Position numbers and translations under genes: made by a program. DNA of 34,050 nucleotides, from the NCBI GenBank assembly GCA_017436245.1, contig JAFSDN010000065.1:1-34050 (forward strand), read 5' to 3'. Shown here piece by piece: positions 14,167 to 21,391 of the stretch. The notes under the pieces are model-generated. The model was not told where the DNA came from. It saw only the letters and a program-made list of their open reading frames with translations, and searched no databases. This DNA is from Clostridia bacterium. GTDB taxonomy: Bacteria; Bacillota; Clostridia; Monoglobales; Monoglobaceae. Numbering within the stretch: the first letter of the stretch is position 1; each line of letters starts with the position of its first letter.

Positions 14167-14472
14167 ATGGACAGTATGTTTTTTGCGTATCTGGCAGCCA
14201 TGGCTCTTGTGACATATGGCATAAGAATGATTCCTTTTACGTTGATGAGGAGTAAAATAAAATCACCTTTTGTGAAGAGCTTTTTGTTTTATGTTCCCTA
14301 TTCGGTTTTGGGAGCAATGACCTTTCCGTACATATTTTATTCAACGGGTGATGCTGTGACATCAGCCATTGGTGCGGCGGTTGCCTTTGTGCTTGCGTAT
14401 TTCAGGTGTTCTCTTATTGTTGTTGCTGTTTGTGCCTGTGCGGCGGCATTTGCCGCAGGCTTTGTTTTATAA
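14167..14472 (+). CDS. azlD: AzlD-family partner subunit
   Basis: A 101-residue membrane protein with three to four predicted helices. [20 protein letters not shown] followed by a helix with [16 protein letters not shown] is the AzlD pattern. AzlD associates with AzlC to form the branched-chain amino acid exporter in the inner membrane. The ATG is 5 bases after the azlC stop, with the ribosome binding site GAGGATTAAGG overlapping the azlC end, so translation is coupled. The next gene, a malic enzyme, begins 22 bases downstream and probably shares the transcript. Its small size is normal for this family. Confidence 0.92.
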   Translation: MDSMFFAYLAAMALVTYGIRMIPFTLMRSKIKSPFVKSFLFYVPYSVLGAMTFPYIFYSTGDAVTSAIGAAVAFVLAYFRCSLIVVAVCACAAAFAAGFVL

Positions 14473-14494
14473 ATAAAGGAAGGATTTGAAAGAG

Positions 14495-15667
14495 ATGGAC
14501 ATTAAAAAACTTGCATTGGAAAAACACCATGAATGGAAGGGAAAGATTGAGGTTGTGTCAAGAACTCCCGTGAAGTCAAGCGAAGATCTTGCAACGGCAT
14601 ATACACCCGGTGTGGCTGAACCTTGCCTTGTTATAAAAGAGGATGTTAACAAATCATATGAGCTGACACGCAGACATAATATTGTGGCTGTTGTGACCGA
14701 CGGTTCGGCGGTTCTGGGACTTGGTGATATTGGTCCGGAAGCCGGTATGCCCGTTATGGAGGGGAAGTGCGTTCTTTTTAAGGAATTTGCGGACGTTGAT
14801 GCTTTTCCCATTTGCATAAAAAGTCAGGATGTTGATGAAATTGTCAGGACGGTTTACAATATTTCGGGGTCATTCGGAGGAATAAATCTTGAAGATATTG
14901 CGGCACCCAGATGCTTTGAAATTGAGAAAAGACTGAAAGAAATCTGTGATATTCCCGTGTTTCATGACGACCAGCACGGAACAGCAATTGTTGTTGCGGC
15001 GGCAATGCTTAATGCTTTGAAGGTAGTTAACAAAAAAATTGATGAAGTCAGGGTTGTTGTCAACGGCGCAGGCTCGGCAGGAATTGCCATTGCAAAACAC
15101 TTGCTCCGTCTTGGCGTGAAGAACATGATTATGTGTGACCGTTTTGGAATTATCTGCGAAGGCATGGAGGAACTGAACACAGCTCAGGCTGAAATGAGCT
15201 TGATTACAAACCGTGAAAAAATGATGGGCACATTGGCAGATGCGATGAAAGGTGCCGATGTGTTTGTCGGGGTTTCGGCTCCAAATATTGTTTCCGGGGA
15301 AATGGTTGCTTCCATGGCAGAAGGAAGTATTGTGTTCCCCATGGCAAATCCTGTTCCCGAAATTATGCCCGACAAAGCATTGGCTGCTGGTGCGGCGGTT
15401 GTTGGCACAGGGCGCTCGGACTTCCCCAACCAGATTAACAACGTTCTTGCTTTTCCGGGAATTTTCCGTGGAGCATTGGATGTTCGTGCATCTGACATCA
15501 ATGAAGAAATGAAAATGGCAACATCATATGCCATTGCAAGTCTTGTGAGTGAGGAGGAATTAAAAGCAGATTACATTCTTCCCAAGGCTTTTGACCCAAG
15601 AATCGGCAAGACGGTTGCGGAGGCTGTTGCCAAGGCTGCACAAGATTCAGGTGTTGCGAGAATATAA
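14495..15667 (+). CDS. NAD(P)-dependent malic enzyme
   Basis: A 390-residue malic enzyme of the short bacterial type (compare B. subtilis YtsJ) that oxidatively decarboxylates malate to pyruvate with a divalent metal and NAD(P). Visible motifs: [12 protein letters not shown] at about 35, a catalytic region with [20 protein letters not shown] at about 70, [18 protein letters not shown] at about 130, the metal-binding [11 protein letters not shown] at about 155, the dinucleotide fold [18 protein letters not shown] at about 185, and SAPNIV and MANPVPEI at about 260-290. The longest frame begins with TTG at 14486, directly after GGAAGG, so the ATG at 14495 is chosen. It is the last gene before a repeat and a strong bidirectional terminator. 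Cofactor preference cannot be read with confidence. Confidence 0.95.
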   Translation: MDIKKLALEKHHEWKGKIEVVSRTPVKSSEDLATAYTPGVAEPCLVIKEDVNKSYELTRRHNIVAVVTDGSAVLGLGDIGPEAGMPVMEGKCVLFKEFADVDAFPICIKSQDVDEIVRTVYNISGSFGGINLEDIAAPRCFEIEKRLKEICDIPVFHDDQHGTAIVVAAAMLNALKVVNKKIDEVRVVVNGAGSAGIAIAKHLLRLGVKNMIMCDRFGIICEGMEELNTAQAEMSLITNREKMMGTLADAMKGADVFVGVSAPNIVSGEMVASMAEGSIVFPMANPVPEIMPDKALAAGAAVVGTGRSDFPNQINNVLAFPGIFRGALDVRASDINEEMKMATSYAIASLVSEEELKADYILPKAFDPRIGKTVAEAVAKAAQDSGVARI

Positions 15668-15674
15668 AAGTAAA

Positions 15675-15818
15675 GGTTCTTTATCAAATGTTGGGGTTTA
15701 GTACAAAAAAAGATGTTTCGACTTCGCTCAACATGACTTTGTACCGGCAAGCTTTAGTCATTCTGAGCATAGCGAAGAATCTTTACAAAGCGTTTACCCC
15801 AACATTTGTTATAGAACC
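15675..15818. repeat. MITE-like repeat with distinct ends, mosaic with copies A and B
   Basis: Outer inverted repeats of about 23 bp: GGTTCTTTATCAAATGTTGG followed by GGT at the left (15675-15697) and its near complement at the right (15796-15818), two mismatches. The interior includes TCATTCTGAGCATAGCGAAG and AATCTTT (15755-15784), almost the same as the inner hairpin of copies A and B, plus a TTCGACTTCGCTCA segment (15717-15730). No coding frame. It fills most of the gap between malic enzyme and the Sel1 gene. Confidence 0.78.
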
Positions 15819-15823
15819 AAGGT

Positions 15824-15867
15824 AAAAAGGCGTGTTTCTTTGCCGAATGAAGAAACACGTCTTTTTT
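15824..15867. terminator. Bidirectional terminator between malic enzyme and the Sel1 gene
   Basis: AAAAAGGCGTGTTTCTT (15824-15840) pairs with AAGAAACACGTCTTTTTT (15850-15867) through 17 bp including one G-T pair, with a 9-base loop. A/T-runs on both sides allow termination from either direction. The gene 15870-16619 ends just after it on the other strand. Confidence 0.9.
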
Positions 15868-15869
15868 AA

Positions 15870-16619
15870 CTATATAAAGTTGTAGCCTCCGAATAAATTT
15901 TTCTCAAAACGATTAAGAACCTTACTGCAATCATAGCCCGCATTGTGAGCCTGCTGAAAATAATGTAGTGCTCTGTTGAAGTTTTTATGGCAACCCCGAC
16001 CTTCTGCATACATCATTCCGACGCAGTATGAAACAGTTGCCATTGAGGGAAGTTCGTTGAAATAATCATCCACACAATTTTTCAGGATTCTGAACGCAAG
16101 CTCGGTGTCTTTTGAGCTTGTTTTGCCAAAAAGACTGTAATCGTGAAGTGAACAACCTAAGTAAAATATGGATTCGGTGGAAAACAGTATGCTGTAAAGA
16201 GGCTTCAGATATGATATGGCGATTTCAAGATAAAGCATAGAATGATCGGCATCGGTTTTTGGGTCAATGCTCAAAAAGTAGTATGAAATTCCGATTTCCG
16301 AGCATATAGTATTATGGGTATCTTTGTCTTCGCTGCCGCTTTCGGCTGCCTTGTTGTCCCAGTAAAGTGCATTATCCAACATGGAAATAATATCAAAATA
16401 ATTGGGTGATTCACTCTGTTTTCTAAGCATAACCGATTTTGAAGCTATTGTTGATGCCAACATATGCATACACTTTTCGGAACATTTTTTTGCTCCTGTG
16501 GTAAACCATTTTATGGCATTATCAAGTTCTTTTTCAATGTTAAGATAGTATTTCCCAAGAGAATAAATTGCCTTAATATCTCCTGAATTTGCCAAATCGG
16601 TTAATTCTTTAATGTTCAT
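15870..16619 (-). CDS. Sel1-like/TPR repeat protein
   Basis: A 249-residue soluble helical-repeat protein. Sel1-type repeats are recognisable at the N terminus (GDIKAIYSLGKYYLNIEKEL, then DNAIKWFTTGA) and the C terminus (YCVGMMYAEGRGCHKNFNRA followed by LHYFQQAHNAGY), with more degenerate helical pairs in between (about 90-190). No signal peptide or membrane segment is seen. Sel1 repeats mediate protein-protein interactions; the partner is unknown. The start ATG is preceded by AAGGAGAGC at a good distance. It is divergent from the small XRE regulator at 16778, an arrangement that suggests regulation by that protein. Base composition is more A/T-rich than in neighbours, consistent with an accessory gene. 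Confidence 0.8.
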   Translation of the reverse strand: MNIKELTDLANSGDIKAIYSLGKYYLNIEKELDNAIKWFTTGAKKCSEKCMHMLASTIASKSVMLRKQSESPNYFDIISMLDNALYWDNKAAESGSEDKDTHNTICSEIGISYYFLSIDPKTDADHSMLYLEIAISYLKPLYSILFSTESIFYLGCSLHDYSLFGKTSSKDTELAFRILKNCVDDYFNELPSMATVSYCVGMMYAEGRGCHKNFNRALHYFQQAHNAGYDCSKVLNRFEKNLFGGYNFI

Positions 16620-16690
16620 TTCAAGCTCTCCTTATGATGAAAATGATTATATTATGTTTTTAGCTCAAGATAACACTTTAATATGTTTAG

Positions 16691-16742
16691 AATTATTATC
16701 AGAACGGTAATAATTGTTATAAGTTTATCATATTTATATTAT
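16691..16742 (+). promoter_or_regulatory. Divergent control region: inverted repeat and promoter of the XRE gene
   Basis: AATTATTA (16691-16698) and TAATAATT (16708-16715) are perfect inverted repeats with a 9-base spacer. They overlap the start of a + strand promoter: TTGTTA (16714-16719), a 17-base spacer and TATTAT (16737-16742). A TATAAT on the - strand at 16646-16651 may serve the Sel1 gene. The placement suits autoregulation by the XRE protein. Confidence 0.5.
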
Positions 16743-16777
16743 TTTGTCAATACGATAAAATAATTTTGGGTGATGTT

Positions 16778-17011
16778 ATGGATATGGAATTTAAAAACAA
16801 TTATTTGAAAATAGGGTTAAAAATAGCTTATTACCGAAAGCTGAAATCATTAACCCAGGAACAGCTTGCTGAGATATTGGATTGCGGAGTATCCTTTATC
16901 GGGCAGATTGAGGCACCAAATATTTATAAGGCGATTTCTCTTGATACATTATTCAGAATTGCAAAGGCACTCGAGATTCCCCCATATAAATTAATGAAGT
17001 TCGATGATTAA
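16778..17011 (+). CDS. Small XRE-family helix-turn-helix regulator
   Basis: A 77-residue protein that is essentially one Cro/C1-type helix-turn-helix domain: LKIGLKIAYYRKLKSLTQEQ, then LAEILDCGVSFIGQIEAP containing the recognition helix, then ISLDTLFRIAKALEIPPYKL. There is no extra effector domain. The frame extends to a TTG at 16766, but GGTGAT three bases before the ATG at 16778 fits the 5' part of the anti-Shine-Dalgarno pairing, so that start is used (ATG 16784 is possible). It is divergent from the Sel1 gene with a short inverted repeat between them. The zur promoter follows 70 bases downstream. Confidence 0.85.
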   Translation: MDMEFKNNYLKIGLKIAYYRKLKSLTQEQLAEILDCGVSFIGQIEAPNIYKAISLDTLFRIAKALEIPPYKLMKFDD

Positions 17012-17080
17012 CTATGACAAAAAATTGAATTGTTGCATGAAAAAAGGCGACAGTTCTTTTTTTGATTTTACAAAAAAAAC

Positions 17081-17109
17081 TTGACAGAGAACCGTGTTGC
17101 ATATATAAT
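17081..17109 (+). promoter_or_regulatory. Promoter of the zinc uptake operon
   Basis: A perfect TTGACA (17081-17086), a 17-base spacer and a perfect TATAAT (17104-17109). Transcription would start near 17116, inside the palindrome that follows. Confidence 0.88.
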
Positions 17110-17111
17110 AA

Positions 17112-17130
17112 TTTGAGAATTATTCTCAAA
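17112..17130. promoter_or_regulatory. Fur-family operator (probable Zur box)
   Basis: TTTGAGAATTATTCTCAAA is a perfect 9-1-9 palindrome that contains a 7-1-7 core TGAGAAT-T-ATTCTCA, the geometry of Fur, Zur and PerR boxes. It covers the predicted transcription start, so binding would block the operon. The zinc transporter genes downstream favour Zur. Confidence 0.82.
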
Positions 17131-17149
17131 TTTGAAAGGAGTGGGGTTT

Positions 17150-17557
17150 GTGGCACATTATCAGACCGCACAAAAGAAGAGGTTAACAGATTTTTTGACG
17201 GCACATGGCGAAAGAGCCTTTTCGGTTGAAGAACTTTGTGCTGAAATGGAAAAAGAATATAATAAGGAAGACCTTCCGGGAAAGAGTACGGTTTACCGCC
17301 TTATTCAACAGATGGAAAATGAGGGTGTGGTGAAGCGGATGATGAAGGAACACAGCAGAAGGTTTCTTTATCAGATTGCAGGTGATGAGCATTGCGCATT
17401 TCATCTTCATATGAAGTGTATGGATTGCGGAAGGCTTTTGCACATGGATGATGACGAATCATTGAGGCTTATGGCAGAGGTTATGAAAAAAAACCATTTC
17501 GAGGTGGACGGAAAACAAACGGTATTGGTGGGTACTTGCGGTGATTGCAGAAAGTGA
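17150..17557 (+). CDS. zur: Fur-family metal regulator, probably Zur
   Basis: A 135-residue Fur-family repressor. The N-terminal winged helix spans about 1-75, with the recognition part GKSTVYRLIQQMENEGVVKR. The dimerisation and metal domain contains HCAFHLHMKCMDCGRLLHM, with C-x2-C, and a C-terminal C-GD-C pair (VGTCGDCRK) for structural zinc. The regulated metal is inferred as zinc because the gene is followed by a znuACB-type transporter; manganese cannot be excluded. The longest frame starts at a TTG (17132) that precedes the AAAGGAG site, so the GTG at 17150, 8 bases after it, is the start. It is first in its operon and lies behind the palindromic operator, so it is autoregulated. Confidence 0.88.
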   Translation: MAHYQTAQKKRLTDFLTAHGERAFSVEELCAEMEKEYNKEDLPGKSTVYRLIQQMENEGVVKRMMKEHSRRFLYQIAGDEHCAFHLHMKCMDCGRLLHMDDDESLRLMAEVMKKNHFEVDGKQTVLVGTCGDCRK

Positions 17558-17570
17558 GAGGAACACAATA

Positions 17571-18515
17571 ATGAAAAAGGTTAGAATATTGGCGATTGCG
17601 GTTCTGTTGTTTGTGCTGTTTGTCTCCGGTTGCGGTTCTTCATCTGAAGAAAGTCACAAGATATCCATAGTTTGTACAAATTTTCCTGTTTACGACTGGG
17701 TGAATAACATAATTGACAAAGAGGATTTTCAGGTAACGCTTCTGTCGGGAAACGGTGATATTCACAGTTTTCAACCCACGGCAAAGGATATGACAAGGAT
17801 ACGCACCTGCGATTTATTTATATATGTGGGTGGTGAATCCGATATTTGGTCTGAAAAGTTTGTTAATGAAAACGGCATTAACAGTCTGAAGCTTTTTGAT
17901 TTGCTGAAAAGTGACCTCCTTTGTGGTGATGAAAATCATCCTGAACATGAACATCATGATGAAGAACCCTTTGATGAACATATATGGCTTTCGCTGAAGC
18001 TGGCGCAAAAGGCTGTTGACGGAATTTATGAAAAACTTATGGAAGCGGTTCCTGAAATTCAATCGGAGCAGATTACGGCATACAGGAAACGCAAGGATGA
18101 ACTGAAGGCAGAACTTGAACAGTTGGATATTGAATATACAAAGGCTGTTGAAGGTTCGAAGGACAAAACAATTGTTGTTGCCGACCGTTTTCCATTTCTT
18201 TATATGACATCTGATTATAACATAAGCAGTGAGGCGGCATTTTCGGGCTGTTCAACTGATCAGGATGCAGGGTTTGATGTAATTGTAAAACTGACGCAGA
18301 CTGTTGAAAAACTCGACAAAAAAGCGGTTGTTGTCCTGGAAAAATCAAACAGCTCGGTGGCAAAAACCATAAAGGAAAATTCAAATAACAGCGAGCTTGA
18401 CATTGTTGTTATGAATTCATGTCAGACAATTGGTAATTCGGAGATTGAAGCCGGCATTAGTTATATTGAAATTATGGAAGAAAATCTTGAAGCATTGAAA
18501 AAGGCTTTAGAGTAA
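17571..18515 (+). CDS. znuA: Zinc ABC transporter substrate-binding lipoprotein
   Basis: A 314-residue cluster A-I solute-binding protein. The N terminus is a lipoprotein signal peptide ending in the lipobox LFVSGC, so it is membrane-anchored by Lgt. A His-containing GNGDIHSFQPTAKDM and the motif FDEHIWLSLKLAQKAV supply two conserved metal-binding histidines. A histidine-rich acidic loop (NHPEHEHHDEE) between them is typical of zinc-specific members. At the usual third His position the sequence reads VVADRFPFLYM, with Asp. The frame opens earlier, at 17541, but the ATG at 17571 follows GAGAGGAA and begins the signal peptide. It is 13 bases after the Zur gene. Zinc is preferred over manganese because of the His loop. 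Confidence 0.9.
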   Translation: MKKVRILAIAVLLFVLFVSGCGSSSEESHKISIVCTNFPVYDWVNNIIDKEDFQVTLLSGNGDIHSFQPTAKDMTRIRTCDLFIYVGGESDIWSEKFVNENGINSLKLFDLLKSDLLCGDENHPEHEHHDEEPFDEHIWLSLKLAQKAVDGIYEKLMEAVPEIQSEQITAYRKRKDELKAELEQLDIEYTKAVEGSKDKTIVVADRFPFLYMTSDYNISSEAAFSGCSTDQDAGFDVIVKLTQTVEKLDKKAVVVLEKSNSSVAKTIKENSNNSELDIVVMNSCQTIGNSEIEAGISYIEIMEENLEALKKALE

Positions 18516-18527
18516 AGGGGTATTAAT

Positions 18528-19247
18528 ATGTCAAACAACAAGCCTCAGATTAAGTGTAATAATCTTGCATTGGGCTATGACGGCAGGGTGGTTGCCGAGG
18601 ATATTTCCTTTGAGGTTGTTCAGGGGGATTATCTGTGCATTGTTGGGGAAAACGGTGCAGGAAAGAGCACATTGATTAAAACATTGCTGAAACTGAATTT
18701 ACCGATGGGAGGTAAGCTGGAGATGGACGGTGAGCTGGCAAGGGGCGGCATCGGATATTTGCCGCAACAAACCGAGGTTCAAAAAGATTTTCCTGCTTCA
18801 GTACGCGAGATTGTTCTTTCGGGTTGTATTAAGTCAAATGGATTCAGACCATTTTATTCAAAAAGCCAAAAGCAGCTTGCCTGTGACAGCATGAAAAAGC
18901 TGGGAATTGATAATCTTGCCAATTGCAGTTACAGAGAGCTTTCGGGAGGTCAGCAGCAACGTGTGCTTCTTGCAAGAGCGCTGTGTGCTTCCCAAAAGAT
19001 TCTTCTTCTGGATGAACCTGCCGCAGGTCTTGACCCTGTTGCAACTGCCGAGATGTATGCTGTAATTGAAGAGTTGAATAAAAGCGGAATAACAATTGTT
19101 ATGGTATCTCACGATGTTGCAGCGGCAATGAAGTATGCAAAGCATATTCTGCACATAAGCCACAAACTTCTGTTTTTTGGCAGTGTTGCGGATTACAGAG
19201 TCAGCAATGTGGGAAAAGCCTTTCTTGGCGGGGGTGATGCGCAGTGA
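18528..19247 (+). CDS. znuC: Zinc ABC transporter ATP-binding protein
   Basis: A 239-residue ABC ATPase with all nucleotide-binding motifs: Walker A GENGAGKST at about 42, Q-loop YLPQQTEV at about 77, signature LSGGQQQR at about 138, Walker B ILLLDEPAAGLD at about 158, and the switch histidine in VMVSHD at about 191. It energises metal import together with the permease that follows. The start ATG has AAAGGGG 8 bases upstream, 12 bases after the znuA stop. Its stop overlaps the GTG start of the permease (GTGA), so the two are translationally coupled and made in matched amounts. Confidence 0.94.
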   Translation: MSNNKPQIKCNNLALGYDGRVVAEDISFEVVQGDYLCIVGENGAGKSTLIKTLLKLNLPMGGKLEMDGELARGGIGYLPQQTEVQKDFPASVREIVLSGCIKSNGFRPFYSKSQKQLACDSMKKLGIDNLANCSYRELSGGQQQRVLLARALCASQKILLLDEPAAGLDPVATAEMYAVIEELNKSGITIVMVSHDVAAAMKYAKHILHISHKLLFFGSVADYRVSNVGKAFLGGGDAQ

Positions 19248-20077
19248 GTGACATTTTGTATTATTTTGACTTTCCTTTTGTGCGGTATGCACTTGTGGTA
19301 ACAATGATGATTGCCTTGTGTGCTTCGCTCTTTGGTGTTACTTTGGTGCTGAAACGTTTTTCCTTTATTGGTGACGGACTTTCACATGGTGCATTTGGTG
19401 CCTTTGCGGTTGCGGCAGTGCTTCAGGTGTCAAACGAGCTGATTGTTGTTCTTCCTGTGACTGTGGCAATGGCAATATTTTTACTCAGGGCAGGCAGAAG
19501 GGCAAAAATAAAAGGTGATGCGGCACTTGCCATGGTTTCGGTGGGTGCGCTCTCAATCGGCTATCTGCTTTTGAATGTATTTTCTGTTTCGGGGAATATT
19601 GCAGGTGATGTTTGTGCATCACTTTTTGGGGCAACCTCCATACTCACATTGTCAAAAACCGATGTGATATTGTGTCTTGTTTTGTCGGTTGCGGTAATTT
19701 TGCTTTTTGTGTTTTTTTACAACAAGATTTTTGCAGTTACCTTTGATGAAGATTTTGCGGCGGCCATTGGTGAAAAAACAGAAATTTACAACACGATTAT
19801 TGCTGTTGTCACAGCTGTGATTATTGTTCTTGCAATGAAGCTTGTGGGAGCATTGATAGTTTCGGCATTGATTATTTTCCCTGCGCTTTCGGCTATGCGG
19901 ACTTTCAAAAGTTTCAGGGGAGTAACGGTTTGCACTGCAGTTATTGCTGTTTTGTGTGCGGCAATTGGCTTTGTGGCCTCCATAATATGGGAATTGCCTG
20001 TGGGACCTTCAATAGTGTTGGTGAATATTATAAGTTTTGTGGCTTTTTTCTGCATAGGAAAATGTGCAGGCAGATAG
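19244..20077 (+). CDS. znuB: Zinc ABC transporter permease
   Basis: A 277-residue polytopic membrane protein of the ABC-3 (ZnuB/MntB) family with about eight hydrophobic helices. The segment LKRFSFIGDGLSHGAFGAFA near residue 40 is the conserved family motif (RxSFxGDxLSHxxxxG), and AMKLVGALIVSALIIFPALS lies at about 195-220. The GTG start at 19244 overlaps the ATPase stop; a GTG at 19248 is in another frame. It completes the zinc importer. The M16-type genes begin 30 bases later with their own good ribosome binding sites and no visible terminator, so some read-through is likely. Confidence 0.93.
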   Translation: MSDILYYFDFPFVRYALVVTMMIALCASLFGVTLVLKRFSFIGDGLSHGAFGAFAVAAVLQVSNELIVVLPVTVAMAIFLLRAGRRAKIKGDAALAMVSVGALSIGYLLLNVFSVSGNIAGDVCASLFGATSILTLSKTDVILCLVLSVAVILLFVFFYNKIFAVTFDEDFAAAIGEKTEIYNTIIAVVTAVIIVLAMKLVGALIVSALIIFPALSAMRTFKSFRGVTVCTAVIAVLCAAIGFVASIIWELPVGPSIVLVNIISFVAFFCIGKCAGR

Positions 20078-20107
20078 AATAAATATTGATAAAAGGAGTG
20101 AATTAAT

Positions 20108-21391
20108 TTGAAAACGGAAAAAATGGAAATTTCAAAGGGTGTCAGCCTGAGATTTCTTGAAACAGAAAAATTCAAAACCAATGTGATGAGTGTGTATTTT
20201 TGTGTGCCCCTGTGCCGTGAGGATATTACAAAAACGGCGCTGATTCCGAGAGTTCTCAAAAGAGGAACGGTGAAGTATCCCACTCTGACTGAGCTTTCAT
20301 GGCGTGCTGAGGAACTGTATGGGGCATCAATCGGAGCCAATATTGGAAAGAGGGGCGACCGTGCATTGATTAAATGCTCGGTGCAGTTTGTCAGCGACAG
20401 CTTTATCACGGAGAACATTATTGGTGATATTACTGAGCTTTTGAAGGAATTTATTTTCTGCCCGCTTATATGCGACGGGGGCTTTGATGAGACATATGTC
20501 AAGCAGGAAAAGGAAAATGCAAAGAATCATATTCTTGGACTTATTAATGATAAGAAAGAATATGCAATGGTAAAGTGCAACGAAATTATGTTTGAGGGCG
20601 ACCCTTATGAGATTTTTCCTTACGGTTATATTGAGGATCTGGATGCAATTGACGGGAAGAATCTTTATGAACGGTATAATGAAATTATCAATAACTCAAA
20701 GGTTGATATTTTTATAAGCGGTTCATTTGACAGAGAAATTGTGAAGAAGTGTATTGTGGATAATTTTGGTCCGTTCCTTGCAGACCGCACTCCTGAAATT
20801 GGCGAAACAAAGCTGGCAAAGTTTGAGGAAAACATTCAGGTGAAGAATGTCACAGAGGAAATGCCCGTATCCCAAAGCAAACTTGCCATGGGCTTCAATA
20901 GTGGAATTGCACCGATTTCGGACGATTTTTATGCTATGACGGTATTTTCGTGCATATACGGTGGAAGTCCGTTTTCAAAGCTGTTCAACAATGTCCGTGA
21001 AAAGCTCAGCCTCGCATATTATGTATTTTCGGCATTTGACCGAAACAAAAGCTGCATGAAAATAAATGCAGGAATTGAGGCAAGCAAGTTTGACGAGGCG
21101 TATAATGAAATTATGTTCCAGCTTGACAAGATGAAAAGTGGCGAGTTTTCTGAGGACGAAATCACGGCGGCAAAGATGTATCTGAAAACTCAGGCAGGTT
21201 CAATCAAGGACAGCCTTTCGGCAACGGAGGACTTCTACATGGGCAGAGGTCTTCTTGGGGTGGAGGAGTCTGTGGACAGCTTCCTTGAAAAGCTGAACGA
21301 AGTTACAAAGGAGCGGATTGTTGCGGCGGCAAACACGCTTCAGCTTGATACTATATATTTCCTGAAAGGAGTGCAGGGCAATGAAATTTGA
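20108..21391 (+). CDS. yfmF: M16-family protein YfmF (inactive subunit type)
   Basis: A 427-residue protein of the insulinase-like M16 fold. It lacks the HxxEH zinc motif: in the corresponding N-terminal region only CREDITKTALIPRVLKRGT is found, so it is the non-catalytic partner. The C-terminal half keeps family features such as GGSPFSKLFNNVREKLSLAY at about 295-315. In Firmicutes such proteins pair with an active M16 partner and have been linked to elongation factor P modification (YfmF/YfmH naming), though no efp gene is visible here. The start is TTG, 7-10 bases after AAAGGAG. Its end overlaps the partner gene by 11 bases. Confidence 0.88.
   Translation: MKTEKMEISKGVSLRFLETEKFKTNVMSVYFCVPLCREDITKTALIPRVLKRGTVKYPTLTELSWRAEELYGASIGANIGKRGDRALIKCSVQFVSDSFITENIIGDITELLKEFIFCPLICDGGFDETYVKQEKENAKNHILGLINDKKEYAMVKCNEIMFEGDPYEIFPYGYIEDLDAIDGKNLYERYNEIINNSKVDIFISGSFDREIVKKCIVDNFGPFLADRTPEIGETKLAKFEENIQVKNVTEEMPVSQSKLAMGFNSGIAPISDDFYAMTVFSCIYGGSPFSKLFNNVREKLSLAYYVFSAFDRNKSCMKINAGIEASKFDEAYNEIMFQLDKMKSGEFSEDEITAAKMYLKTQAGSIKDSLSATEDFYMGRGLLGVEESVDSFLEKLNEVTKERIVAAANTLQLDTIYFLKGVQGNEI

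Noticed and set aside
17012..17080. A/T-rich AAAAAAGG...CTTTTTTT stretch as a terminator of the small XRE gene
   Set aside because: The possible stem is only A-T pairs with a weak closing region, so it was not called.
20108..21391. First M16 gene as an active protease
   Set aside because: The HxxEH zinc motif is absent, so a non-catalytic partner role is more likely.
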